A stretch of DNA of 62,390 nt. Source: JBEBGV01 sp040081265 (GTDB lineage Bacteria > Acidobacteriota > Vicinamibacteria > Vicinamibacterales > UBA2999). The DNA lies in the NCBI GenBank assembly GCA_040081265.1, contig JBEBGV010000024.1:1-62390 (forward strand). The letters are read 5' to 3'. The notes below the pieces were generated by a model. That model was not told the origin of the DNA and did no database searches. It saw only the letters and a program-made list of their open reading frames with translations. Position 1 is the stretch's first letter, and each line of letters starts with the position of its first letter. This document shows, piece after piece, positions 1 through 7,931 of this stretch. The position numbers and the translations under genes were made by a program.

Positions 1-47
1 GTCCGGACCCGCCCTACGTATCCCATCGTCCGGACCCGCCCGACGGG
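1..47. repeat. Palindromic CCTACGTA element, two copies inside a kinase gene
   Basis: Two partial units (GTCCGGACCCGCCC, the first followed by TACGTA) sit in frame within the kinase reading frame at the window edge. The same element fills many intergenic gaps up to 36.3 kb. Confidence 0.8.
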
Positions 48-351
48 CGATCAACTGCGAGAGGTCGTCGCCCTCGACGAGTTCCATCACGAGCGCCGTG
101 AGCTCGGGCGTCCTCTCGAGCCCGTAGATCGCGGCGATGTGCGGATGGTTCAGCGCGGCGAGCACTTCGGCTTCGCGCTGGAAGCGCGCGAGCCGCTCGG
201 TGTCGCCCGCCACAGCGGCGGGCAGCACCTTGATGGCGACCTGCCGCTTCAGGTTCGTGTCGGTGGCGCGATAGACCTCGCCCATCCCGCCTGCGCCGAG
301 CGAGCCACCGATCTCATACGGGCCGATTCGAGAGCCAGTCGTCAGTGCCAT
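1..351 (-). CDS. Serine/threonine protein kinase, N-terminal part (runs off the window)
   Basis: The first 117 residues of a Hanks-type kinase read on the minus strand from an ATG at 351. The glycine-rich loop (GAGGMGEVYRA) and the ATP-binding lysine in VAIKVLP are visible, followed by the early alpha-C region and a hinge-like ELVEGDDL. The catalytic loop lies beyond the window edge. Just after the hinge the reading frame enters two copies of the local palindromic element (positions 1-47), read as RRAGPD-type peptide, so the kinase domain is either interrupted or rearranged there. It probably phosphorylates Ser/Thr in the cytoplasm; the substrate is unknown. Confidence 0.85.
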   Translation of the reverse strand, partial: MALTTGSRIGPYEIGGSLGAGGMGEVYRATDTNLKRQVAIKVLPAAVAGDTERLARFQREAEVLAALNHPHIAAIYGLERTPELTALVMELVEGDDLSQLIARRAGPDDGIRRAGPD

Positions 352-431
352 CTGCCGCGCAGATTCTGTCACGTGTCGAGGATCACCCAGGCAAGGTTTC
401 TTCAGCGGTTCGCATCGAAAGGAGCGAGGAT

Positions 432-797
432 ATGGCTATGGTGCTCCGCCCGACCTCGTGGCTCATGCGCCCATGGAAGATAGCGACGCTCTGGCGCGAG
501 ATGCGCCTGGGGACGCGACTGCTGCGTGAGCCGGCCGTCCCGCTCTGGGCCAAGGCCACGCTGCCGTTCGCACTGCTCTATCTCGTGTCGCCGGTGGACA
601 TCCTGCCCGACGTCATTCCCGGCCTCGGCGAGATGGACGACCTCGTGATCCTCTACGCCGCGCTCCAGTTGTTCCTGCGCGTCAGCCCGTCGATCGCCGT
701 CCGTTTTCATCAGAGCGCGATCGAACGACGCCAGAAGTTCTCGGCGATGCCGCCCTCCGACGTCGTCATCGACGCCGACTTCACGCGCGAGGGGTGA
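432..797 (+). CDS. DUF1232 (YkvA-like) small membrane protein
   Basis: A 121-residue protein. The segment from about residue 35, with WAKATLPFALLYLVSPVDILPD and a following acidic GLGEMDDL, is the hallmark of the DUF1232/YkvA family, in which a hydrophobic helix precedes the SPxDxxPD motif. The ATG at 432 is chosen because AAAGGAG lies seven bases upstream; an in-frame codon at 345 would add a peptide without family resemblance. Its function is unknown in general. It is divergent from the kinase gene, with which it may share a promoter region. Confidence 0.8.
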   Translation: MAMVLRPTSWLMRPWKIATLWREMRLGTRLLREPAVPLWAKATLPFALLYLVSPVDILPDVIPGLGEMDDLVILYAALQLFLRVSPSIAVRFHQSAIERRQKFSAMPPSDVVIDADFTREG

Positions 798-831
798 GGA
801 GGGTTGCACAGACCCATGGTAGTCATGTAAG

Positions 832-1077
832 ATGACCATCGTGGCTGAGAAGCGCTACGCTCAATACAACATCGCCGACGCGAAGTCGCGCTTGTCGAGC
901 ATTGTTCGCGAAACGTTGGCCGGAGTCGAAGTCGTGATCGCCAAAGACAACAAACCGCTCGTGACGCTGGTGCCAGTCAAAGGGCACGGTCGTCGGACGC
1001 CTGGATCCGCGAAGGGACAGGTGACGATGGCGCCTGACTTCGACGCACCGCTCGACGACTTTGCCGGGTATCGCTGA
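832..1077 (+). CDS. Phd/YefM-family antitoxin
   Basis: An 81-residue protein with the Phd/YefM pattern: YNIADAKSRLSSIVRETLAG at the N-terminus (the DNA-binding and dimerising fold) and EVVIAKDNKPLVTLVPV, then a basic, flexible tail that would wrap the toxin. The stop codon overlaps the start of the downstream PIN-domain toxin by one base (TGATG), the usual coupled arrangement that keeps antitoxin in excess. Autorepression of the pair is typical of the family; no clear operator was identified here. Confidence 0.9.
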   Translation: MTIVAEKRYAQYNIADAKSRLSSIVRETLAGVEVVIAKDNKPLVTLVPVKGHGRRTPGSAKGQVTMAPDFDAPLDDFAGYR

Positions 1078-1460
1078 TGCGGGTGCTGCTCGATACCCAC
1101 GCATTTTTGTGGTGGGTGTCTGACAGTCCTCAGCTGACCCCGCGCGCCCGGACGACCATCCAGGGCGCGGACGACGTCTTTCTGAGCGTGGCCAGCTGCT
1201 GGGAGATGGCGATCAAGATCAGTCTCGGCAAGCTGCAACTGGCGCAGCCGATCGAGCGGTTCGTCTCAGAGCAGTTGCTGGCGAATGACTTCACGTTGCT
1301 GTCGATCGGTCTGGACGAAACGGGTCGCACGGCGCGCTTGCCCTTCCACCATCGGGATCCCTTCGATCGACTGCTTGCCGCCCAGGCTATCGAACAGAAA
1401 CTGGTGGTTGTGACTGCCGACCCGCTCTTCCGCAAGTACGGCGTCAAGCGCGCCTGGTAA
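1077..1460 (+). CDS. PIN-domain toxin (VapC-like ribonuclease)
   Basis: A 127-residue PIN-domain protein. The four acidic positions expected of a metal-dependent RNase are visible: the Asp in LLDTHAFLWW near residue 6, the Glu in ASCWEMAIK near 43, the Asp in RDPFDRLLAAQA and the Asp in VVTADPLF. The LDTHAFLWW start is typical of the Sll0205-like PIN subgroup that pairs with Phd-type antitoxins, matching its upstream neighbour. It appears intact and the right length, so the module may be active. The RNA target cannot be inferred. Confidence 0.9.
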   Translation: MRVLLDTHAFLWWVSDSPQLTPRARTTIQGADDVFLSVASCWEMAIKISLGKLQLAQPIERFVSEQLLANDFTLLSIGLDETGRTARLPFHHRDPFDRLLAAQAIEQKLVVVTADPLFRKYGVKRAW

Positions 1461-1470
1461 CTCCGGAGCG

Positions 1471-3174
1471 CTAGCGCCCGCCGGTCGTGCCTGTGTCGAT
1501 CCGGCCTGCGCGCCCTTCGCCGACACGGGGACCGAGGTTGTCCCGCGCGGGCGCATGATCGAGATTCGCCACGCCGGTGGCAGTGGCGTAAATCAGGCTG
1601 GCAATCCGTGCCATCTTCGGGAACTCGATCTTGTCGATCTCGTCGGTCACGTAGTGATAGTCGCGGTGCAGGCCGGTCGTGAAGAAGATGATCGGCACGC
1701 CCCTGGACGCATAGCTGAAGTGGTCGCTGCGCGTGTAGATCGACTCGAGGTCCGACGGATCGTTGCGTGAGTAGTTCAACGTCAGGGGCGCGGCCAGCCT
1801 GGCGTTGGCGTCCTCGTTGAGGTTGTGCAGCTCGGTGCTGATGCGGTCGGAGCCGACAACGTAGACGGTGTTGGCCTCGGTCGGGTCGTCGCAGTTGTTC
1901 CGGCCGACCATGTCGATGTTCAGCTGAGCCGACACCCTCTCGAGCGGCACGACCGGATGATCGGCCATGTAGCGCGAGCCTGACAGTCCGCCTTCCTCGG
2001 CCGTGTGCCAGACAAAGAGCAGTGATCGGCGCGTCTGCGGCCCTCTCGCGAACGCCTGCGCCAGCGCCATCAATGTCACGGTGCCCGACCCGTCATCGTC
2101 GGCCCCGTTGAGGATGATGTCGCCCGGGCGTGGCGTGGGGCGCGTCTGCCCGGTGCACGAGGCGATGGCGTTCAGCCGCTGATTGATGCCGAACTGCTCG
2201 TAGCCGAGATGGTCGTAGTGAGCGCCGAGCAGCAGGTAGGTGTCGCGCAGCGCGGCGTCGGTTCCGGTGATGCGGCCGACGACGTTGCGGGTCAGACGGG
2301 TCTGGACGACGTCGTAGTCGGCGTCGACGTTGATCGAGATTGAGACGTCGCTCAGGGTGGCGTCAGGCAGCGTCCCCTGTGCATCCCCGGCGTCCTTCAG
2401 CGTTTTGTAGGGGACGCCTGATGCGCTGAACAGGAACGTGAAGAACTCCTCGCCGGCGGTGATCTGCGGTGCGATCACCGAGTCGAGTCGCTGCGCCGTC
2501 TGAAAGTCCACGCGTTGAGCCTCGGGCACTGGAGGGGCTGCCGGCACGGGCGCATCCGTCGTCGGGGCCGGCGCGCTTTCAGTGATGAACGCGAGTGCAT
2601 GGTTAGTGTCGATGGCGAGGCGCCCGCGTGCGGCGAGGATCCGGTTGTGCGCGTTGGTGAAGCCGGCAGGTCCTCGCCTTCCGAGGGCGACCACGATTCT
2701 ATCGGTGACGTTGCGGGTGGCGTAGTCGTTCAGATTGAGCTTCGGGAACACGACGCCGTAGCCGGCGAACGTGGCCTCGGCGGCGACAGTCTGCTTGGCG
2801 CCCTGGTTCCTGGGGAAGGTGACGCCTTCGCCGTCCTTGAATGTGCGGGTCTCGCCCTTTACCGTGACGGTGACGCTCGACCGGCTCCGTGTGCGGATGC
2901 CTTGCACGCGCACACTCTGGAAGTAGGTCCCGTTGTCCCCGGCCGGCTGGACGCCCCACGCCTTGAGGTGGTCGGCGATGTAGACGGCGGCCAGGCCAAG
3001 TCCTTCGGAGTAGGCGAGCCGTCCCTGCAGTTCATCGGAAGACAGGTAGGTGAGCCATGTGCGCAGGTCGTCCTGCGATACGGGTTGAGGTGCCGGCGTC
3101 TGAGCTGTGCCGGTGAGTCCCAGGCCGAGGACGCCGATGGCCACGACGGTTCTGAGCGCGAGCCGCTTCCACAT
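1471..3174 (-). CDS. Secreted M28-family zinc metallopeptidase
   Basis: A 567-residue protein with an N-terminal signal peptide ending near TGTAQ. The M28 aminopeptidase metal site is complete: AHYDHLG (His), NGADDDGSG (bridging Asp), HTAEEGG (catalytic Glu and metal Glu), NIDMVGRN (Asp) and a late HRDYH (His). A large insertion around residues 110-260 probably holds a PA-like domain. It would clip N-terminal residues from peptides in the periplasm or outside the cell. It is convergent with the toxin-antitoxin pair; its stop is only 10 bases from the toxin stop. Confidence 0.9.
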   Translation of the reverse strand: MWKRLALRTVVAIGVLGLGLTGTAQTPAPQPVSQDDLRTWLTYLSSDELQGRLAYSEGLGLAAVYIADHLKAWGVQPAGDNGTYFQSVRVQGIRTRSRSSVTVTVKGETRTFKDGEGVTFPRNQGAKQTVAAEATFAGYGVVFPKLNLNDYATRNVTDRIVVALGRRGPAGFTNAHNRILAARGRLAIDTNHALAFITESAPAPTTDAPVPAAPPVPEAQRVDFQTAQRLDSVIAPQITAGEEFFTFLFSASGVPYKTLKDAGDAQGTLPDATLSDVSISINVDADYDVVQTRLTRNVVGRITGTDAALRDTYLLLGAHYDHLGYEQFGINQRLNAIASCTGQTRPTPRPGDIILNGADDDGSGTVTLMALAQAFARGPQTRRSLLFVWHTAEEGGLSGSRYMADHPVVPLERVSAQLNIDMVGRNNCDDPTEANTVYVVGSDRISTELHNLNEDANARLAAPLTLNYSRNDPSDLESIYTRSDHFSYASRGVPIIFFTTGLHRDYHYVTDEIDKIEFPKMARIASLIYATATGVANLDHAPARDNLGPRVGEGRAGRIDTGTTGGR

Positions 3175-3210
3175 GAGGCGATTCTAAACCCGAGTCAGGC
3201 GGACAGGATC

Positions 3211-3310
3211 GGCGGGTCCTGCGGACCCGCCCTACGTACGTGGGCCGGGTTCGCAATCGTACGTGGGCCGGGTTCGCAATCGTACGTAGGCCGGGTCCGC
3301 AGGACCCGGC
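3211..3310. repeat. Palindromic CCTACGTA element, cluster of four
   Basis: One full unit (GGCGGGTCC...GGACCCGCCCTACGTAC), two arm-only units joined by CGCAATCGTACGT, and a full inverted unit ending GGACCCGGC. The cluster fills the gap between the peptidase start and the proline dehydrogenase stop. Confidence 0.9.
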
Positions 3311-3312
3311 GT

Positions 3313-4248
3313 TCAATGACGAGCTTCGTGGAGGATGGCGCCGACGACGAAGCGCAGGTTCTCCGGGCGCTCCCCCAGCCGACGCATGAAATACGGGAAC
3401 CACTCGCGGCCGAACGGGACGTAGATCCGGACGCGATGTCCGGCTGAGGCGAGCGAGGCCTGCAGATCACGCCGGATGCCGTACAGCATCTCGAATTCGA
3501 AGCGGTCGGGGCCGAGGCCCCTCGATGCAGCGTAGGCGCGCGCGGTGTCGATGAGCGCCGGATCGTGCGTGGCAATGGCCGGCATCGTGCCGCCATCGAT
3601 CAGCAGGTGCATCAGGCGGAGGTAGGCCGCATCAACGTCGCCCTTCTTCTGCCACGCCACCGAACCCGGTTCCTTGTACGCACCCTTGACGAGTCGGACA
3701 TGTGCGCCCAGCGCGTTCATGCGGATCGCATCGTCCTCGCTTCGGTGCAGCGCCGACTGCAGCACGACACCGAGGTTGCGATAATCCTGAGCCCAGAGTG
3801 TCTCGAAGACGTCGAGGGTGACGGCGGTCCACGGCGAGTTCTCCATGTCGATGCGCACGAAGAACCCGTGTTCGCGCGCCGGGTCGAGAATGGAACGCAG
3901 GTTGTCGATGCACGTCATGCGATCGACGGTCAGCCCGAGCTGGGTCAGTTTCAGTGACAGGTTGCGTTCGATGCCAGACGCCACGATGACGTCCATGACG
4001 TGGAGGTACTCGCGGACGGCTGCGGCGGCGCCCTCTGCCGTGCTGACACTCTCGCCGAGGTAGTCGAGGGTCAGGTGGAGTCCCTGTGACTGCAGGGCCC
4101 GAGCGCTGACGATGGCCTCTTCGACGTGTTCGCCGGCGATGAACCGCCGGGCAAATCCCTCGGGCTGCATGCCGTAGGCGGAGGCGAAACGTTTCAGCCG
4201 CGCGCTGCGTGAGAGCGCGTAAAACAGCCCTTTCGCACCCGCATACAT
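3313..4248 (-). CDS. Proline dehydrogenase (monofunctional)
   Basis: A 311-residue FAD enzyme that oxidises L-proline to 1-pyrroline-5-carboxylate. Family features include HLTLDYLGESV near residue 58, NLSLKLTQLGL, the FFVRIDMENSPWT segment, VRLVKGAYKEP, ATHDPALI and the C-terminal RIYVPFGREWFPYFMRRLGERPEN, which carries the two arginines that bind the substrate carboxylate. The length fits the short monofunctional form rather than PutA. No pyrroline-5-carboxylate dehydrogenase is adjacent. It is preceded on the same strand by the acyltransferase gene. Confidence 0.92.
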   Translation of the reverse strand: MYAGAKGLFYALSRSARLKRFASAYGMQPEGFARRFIAGEHVEEAIVSARALQSQGLHLTLDYLGESVSTAEGAAAAVREYLHVMDVIVASGIERNLSLKLTQLGLTVDRMTCIDNLRSILDPAREHGFFVRIDMENSPWTAVTLDVFETLWAQDYRNLGVVLQSALHRSEDDAIRMNALGAHVRLVKGAYKEPGSVAWQKKGDVDAAYLRLMHLLIDGGTMPAIATHDPALIDTARAYAASRGLGPDRFEFEMLYGIRRDLQASLASAGHRVRIYVPFGREWFPYFMRRLGERPENLRFVVGAILHEARH

Positions 4249-4264
4249 CGTCGTGTGGCCTGTT

Positions 4265-5380
4265 CTAGTGAGTCCGCCGTGACGGCGACGTCAGCAGGTG
4301 ATCGATCGACCGCGCGTAGTAGCGCAGCACGTGCCGGTCGCGGACGCGCAGACGCGAGCGCTCGGACACGATGACCCCGCGAGTGACGAGCGCCTCGACG
4401 CCCAGCTCGACGGCCTCACGACTGTCAGCCATGCCCAGGTTGGCGTTGCCGGCCCGGAGCGTGTCGATCAGAGCTTCGGCCAGGTCCTTGAGTTCGCTCT
4501 TCGTGATGGACGGACGCATGGCGGTGGCGATGAGCGGAGTCGGCAGCACCTTGACGACGCGACCGACCGCGGTCATGACCGCGTGCGTGAAGGCCAGCAC
4601 GTCGCGGCGGGAGTTGGCGTCGACACCGTCGGCCGACATCGGCGTGCCGAAGCTGACGTAGGCGCGCGAGCGGTAGCCAACCGCGTAGCGCACCATCTCG
4701 GCGAGCTCGCGGCTGAACGGCCGCTGCGAGCGCTTCACACCCTGCCGCGCCAGGATGTGATCCTCGACCACCATGTCGTAGGAAATCGCCGTGGGCACGA
4801 CAACCAGATTCGGGTGGTCCGAGAGCAGCGCCGCGTGCATCAGGCCGGTCTTCGGGTTCTTGATCTCACCGCTGTAGCTGCGTCCGCCTTCCGGATAGAA
4901 GAACACGTCGTGCTTGCGGAGCATCTCGGCCACATACGCCTTGAGCGTCATGAGATAGGCCGGGTCCTTGGCGTTGCGGCGGATGGGGATGGCGCCCGTG
5001 ACGTGACGGTGGATGAGGCCGAGCGGGCCGCCGAAGAGGTTGATGCCAGCGGCGATGACCGGAGGACGAATGCCGTTGTCGTCGAGGACGAGCGGCTCGA
5101 CGAGGTAGTCGGTGTGGCTGCGATGGTTCGATGCGTAGACGATGCGTCCGGCGCGTGCCGCCGCCTTGACCGGCTCGTAGAACTCGCCGATCCGTTCGAT
5201 CTTGCGAAGGATGGGGTAGAGCGGGTGCCTCAGCGCACGGTAGATCTGATAGCGCTGTGTCGTGCGCAGCTCTTCGAGATAGCCCTCGATCCGTTCCCGG
5301 GCAGCTGGACCGCGCTCACTGTCCATGTACGCCGCGATTTCCTGGCGGGCCAGAACAGCCTGGGTCATCTCATCGAGCAT
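4265..5380 (-). CDS. PlsB-like glycerolipid acyltransferase
   Basis: A 371-residue acyltransferase. The PlsC/PlsB motifs appear in order: NHRSHTDY (catalytic His and Asp), the GAIPIRRN region, FFYPEGGRS (glycerol-phosphate binding) and VVPTAISYD. The spacing and the GGRSYSGE sequence resemble glycerol-3-phosphate acyltransferases more than plain lysophosphatidate acyltransferases, but it is much shorter than E. coli PlsB. The ATG at 5380 is preferred because the in-frame extension upstream is only translation of a 7-bp repeat tract. It is membrane-associated phospholipid synthesis; the exact acceptor is uncertain. Confidence 0.82.
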   Translation of the reverse strand: MLDEMTQAVLARQEIAAYMDSERGPAARERIEGYLEELRTTQRYQIYRALRHPLYPILRKIERIGEFYEPVKAAARAGRIVYASNHRSHTDYLVEPLVLDDNGIRPPVIAAGINLFGGPLGLIHRHVTGAIPIRRNAKDPAYLMTLKAYVAEMLRKHDVFFYPEGGRSYSGEIKNPKTGLMHAALLSDHPNLVVVPTAISYDMVVEDHILARQGVKRSQRPFSRELAEMVRYAVGYRSRAYVSFGTPMSADGVDANSRRDVLAFTHAVMTAVGRVVKVLPTPLIATAMRPSITKSELKDLAEALIDTLRAGNANLGMADSREAVELGVEALVTRGVIVSERSRLRVRDRHVLRYYARSIDHLLTSPSRRTH

Positions 5381-5395
5381 CGATTGGACTATAGC

Positions 5396-5428
5396 AGTAG
5401 ACAGTAGGCGGTAGGCAGCAGGCGGTGG
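5396..5428. repeat. Heptanucleotide tandem tract (CAGTAGG/CGGTAGG type)
   Basis: About five 7-bp units, cagtaga, cagtagg, cggtagg, cagcagg, cggtggc, between two divergent genes. The same heptamer in the other orientation occurs at 30400-30434. Confidence 0.8.
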
Positions 5429-5432
5429 CACC

Positions 5433-5438
5433 TATAAT
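5433..5438 (+). promoter_or_regulatory. -10 element TATAAT just before a GTG start
   Basis: A consensus TATAAT ends seven bases before the GTG at 5446, so transcription would begin at or next to the start codon. This decides the start and implies a leaderless message. No good -35 is seen because the upstream bases are the 7-bp tract. Confidence 0.6.
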
Positions 5439-5445
5439 CGCGGGT

Positions 5446-5934
5446 GTGATTGTTGTGCGCTATCTCTACGCCCTGGGACTGGCCATCTGGCTTGGTGGCA
5501 TGGTTCTGCTTGGTGCCCTCGTGGCGCCGACGACCTTCCAGGTGCTGCAGTCTGCCGACGCCACCAACGGGCGGGTTCTGGCCGGCCAGCTCTTCGGCAC
5601 GACGCTCGCGCGTTTCCACCCCATCGCCTACGGGCTCGGCGGGCTGCTGCTCGTGCTGCTCATCGCGATGCGCGTGCTCGGGCCCAAGCCGGCGGCCTTC
5701 GGCATCCGCGCGCTCATCGTGGCTGCCATGCTGGCCGTGGCGCTCTATTCGGGACAAGTCGTTCTGACCCGCGTTGATGCCATCCAGGCCGAGGTCGGAA
5801 CGCTGCCCTCTCGACTGCCGGCCGGGGATCCGCGGCGTGTCGAGTTCGACGCGCTCCACACGCTCGCCACGCGCCTGATGATGATCAATATTCTCGCCGC
5901 CCTCGTGTTGTTCTACTGGGAAGCGCGGGAGTAA
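5446..5934 (+). CDS. DUF4149-like integral membrane protein
   Basis: A 162-residue protein with four predicted membrane helices: residues about 4-25 (YLYALGLAIWLGGMVLLGALV), 55-78, 82-104 and a last one near LMMINILAALVLFYW. The GGMVLLGALVAPTTF motif and overall layout match the DUF4149/TMEM205 group, whose role is not well defined. The GTG at 5446 is preferred over an upstream codon because a TATAAT box covers the latter. It is divergent from the acyltransferase. Confidence 0.7.
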   Translation: MIVVRYLYALGLAIWLGGMVLLGALVAPTTFQVLQSADATNGRVLAGQLFGTTLARFHPIAYGLGGLLLVLLIAMRVLGPKPAAFGIRALIVAAMLAVALYSGQVVLTRVDAIQAEVGTLPSRLPAGDPRRVEFDALHTLATRLMMINILAALVLFYWEARE

Positions 5935-5941
5935 GAGTGAT

Positions 5942-5970
5942 GCCGGGTCCTTCGGACCCGGCCTACGTAC
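5942..5970. repeat. Palindromic CCTACGTA element, single copy
   Basis: GCCGGGTCC-TTC-GGACCCGGC followed by CTACGTAC, directly after the DUF4149 gene stop. Confidence 0.9.
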
Positions 5971-6035
5971 AGTCGGCGGTCGGCAGTTGCGCGGCCCCAC
6001 TGCCGACTGCCCACTGTCCCAGGCAACCGGCAGCT
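5970..6035. repeat. Heptanucleotide tract upstream of transketolase
   Basis: Degenerate 7-bp units (cagtcgg, cggtcgg, cagttgc, then ccactgc, cgactgc, ccactgt) run from the palindromic element to just before the transketolase leader. The second half is a rough inverted match to the first. Confidence 0.6.
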
Positions 6036-6070
6036 GATAGAATCGTCGTCTTCTCTGTTCGGAGGTATCT

Positions 6071-7921
6071 TTGCCAGTGCAAGCGTCGCCGCGCGTGTCC
6101 GCGCTCGTCAACATCGCCACGCAGCTGCGAATTGACTCGGTCCGCGCCACCTCGGAGGCCGGCAGCGGTCACCCGACCACCTGCTGCTCCGCCGCAGACC
6201 TGGTTTCGGCATTGTTTTTTGCCGAGATGCGCTACGACCCCTCCGACCCGCAGTGCCCGGACAACGATCGCTTCGTCCTGTCGAAAGGTCACGCGGCGCC
6301 GCTGCTCTACGCCGCCTGGGCCGAGGCCGGCTATCTGCGCCGCGACGACCTGCTGACGCTGCGCCGGCTGGATTCGGACCTCGAAGGCCACCCGACCCCG
6401 CGGCTGCCCTTTGTCGACGTGGCAACCGGTTCGCTCGGTCAGGGGCTGTGTGCCGGCGTCGGCATCGCCCTGAACGCGGCTCGGATCAAGTCGGACTACC
6501 GCACGTATGTGCTGATGGGCGACGGCGAATCCGCCGAGGGGTCGGTGTGGGAAGCCGCCGACGTTGCCGCGCACGAGAAGCTCGATTCGCTCTGCGGGAT
6601 CACCGACGTGAACGCCCTCGGCCAGAGCATGCCGACCCAGTGGGGCCACAACATGGAGGCGCTCGCCGTACGCTGGCGCGCCTTCGGCTGGCACGCGCTG
6701 GTGGTTGACGGCCACGACATCCTGGCGATTCTCGCTGCGCTCGACGAAGCCCGCCGGACCAAGGGCCGTCCGACGATGATCCTGGCGAAGACGCTGAAGG
6801 GAAAGGGCCTGTCCGGCATCGAGGGCAAGAACGGCTGGCACGGCAAGGCGCTCAAGAAGGGCGAGGAACTCAACGCCGCAATCGCCGAGCTCGAGCGGCA
6901 GTACGTTCCAGACGATGAGCCGCGTCCGCGTCCGGCCGCGCCCACGAAGGTGTCACGGCCCGCGCCGGTCCGGGGTGGCGTGGGCACGCCGGCCTACGCG
7001 CTGGGCGAATCGGTTGCGACCCGCGAGGCCTACGGCACGGCGCTCGCCAAGCTCGGTGCGTCCGACGAGCGCATCGTCGCGCTCGACGCCGACGTCAAGA
7101 ACTCGACCTTCAGCGACAGGTTCGAGCAGCGCTGCCCGGAGCGGTTCTACCAGAACTTCATCGCCGAGCAGGTGATGATCGGCGCGGCGATGGGTCTGGC
7201 GAGCCGCGGGGCGATTCCGTTTCCATCAACCTTTGCCGCCTTCCTGACGCGTGCCGCCGACTTCATCCGCATGGCCGCCATCAGCGGCGTCAGCGTGAAG
7301 ATGGCCGGTTCGCACGCCGGTGTGTCGATTGGCGAGGACGGCGCCTCGCAGATGGCGCTCGAAGATCTCGCCATGATGCGCGCGCAGCCGAACATCGTCG
7401 TGCTGTATCCGTGCGATGCGATGAGCACCGAACGGTTGCTCGAGACGGCCGCGTATCACGAGGGACCGGTCTACATGCGCACCTCGCGCCCGAAGACGCC
7501 GGTCATCTACGGGCCAGACGAGACGTTCCCGATCGGCGGGCTCAAGGTGCTGCGCCAGAGCGCCAACGACGTGGCGACAGTGATTGGCGCCGGCGTGACG
7601 GTGTTCGAGGCGCTCAAGGCCTACGACGAACTCAAGGCGGCTGGTATCTCGATTCGCGTTGTCGATCTCTACTCGGTCCAGCCAGTCGATGCGGCGGCAC
7701 TGACGCGCTGCGCTCGTGAAACCAAGGGCCGCATGATCACGGTCGAGGATCACTACGCTGCCGGCGGTATCGGTGATGCGGTTGCCGGGGCTGTCACCGG
7801 CGAAGGCGTGACCGTGACCCGGCTCGCCGTCCGCGAGATTCCCCACAGCGGCACGCCAGAGGAACTACCGGAGCGCTACGGCATCTCCGCGAAGCAGATC
7901 GTTCAGGCTGTTCGCGGCTGA
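6071..7921 (+). CDS. tkt: Transketolase, one-piece metazoan-type
   Basis: A 616-residue thiamine-diphosphate enzyme that moves two-carbon ketol units between pentose and hexose phosphates. The thiamine motif starts at GDGESAEGSVWEA and ends about 30 residues later in DVN. The N-terminal SGHPTTCCSAADL and LSKGHAAPLLYA, the pyrimidine domain from about residue 320 (FIAEQVMIGAAMGLA, with the Glu that activates the cofactor) and the C-terminal domain from about 490 are all present. The length is near the 620-residue animal form rather than the 660-residue bacterial one. GGAGGT at 6061 precedes a TTG at 6071; a GTG at 6077 is an equally possible start. Confidence 0.95.
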   Translation: MPVQASPRVSALVNIATQLRIDSVRATSEAGSGHPTTCCSAADLVSALFFAEMRYDPSDPQCPDNDRFVLSKGHAAPLLYAAWAEAGYLRRDDLLTLRRLDSDLEGHPTPRLPFVDVATGSLGQGLCAGVGIALNAARIKSDYRTYVLMGDGESAEGSVWEAADVAAHEKLDSLCGITDVNALGQSMPTQWGHNMEALAVRWRAFGWHALVVDGHDILAILAALDEARRTKGRPTMILAKTLKGKGLSGIEGKNGWHGKALKKGEELNAAIAELERQYVPDDEPRPRPAAPTKVSRPAPVRGGVGTPAYALGESVATREAYGTALAKLGASDERIVALDADVKNSTFSDRFEQRCPERFYQNFIAEQVMIGAAMGLASRGAIPFPSTFAAFLTRAADFIRMAAISGVSVKMAGSHAGVSIGEDGASQMALEDLAMMRAQPNIVVLYPCDAMSTERLLETAAYHEGPVYMRTSRPKTPVIYGPDETFPIGGLKVLRQSANDVATVIGAGVTVFEALKAYDELKAAGISIRVVDLYSVQPVDAAALTRCARETKGRMITVEDHYAAGGIGDAVAGAVTGEGVTVTRLAVREIPHSGTPEELPERYGISAKQIVQAVRG

Positions 7922-7931
7922 CCGAAGACCG

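Noticed and set aside
4298..5407. A 369-codon open frame opposite the acyltransferase
   Set aside because: The opposite strand carries clear acyltransferase motifs; this frame has none.
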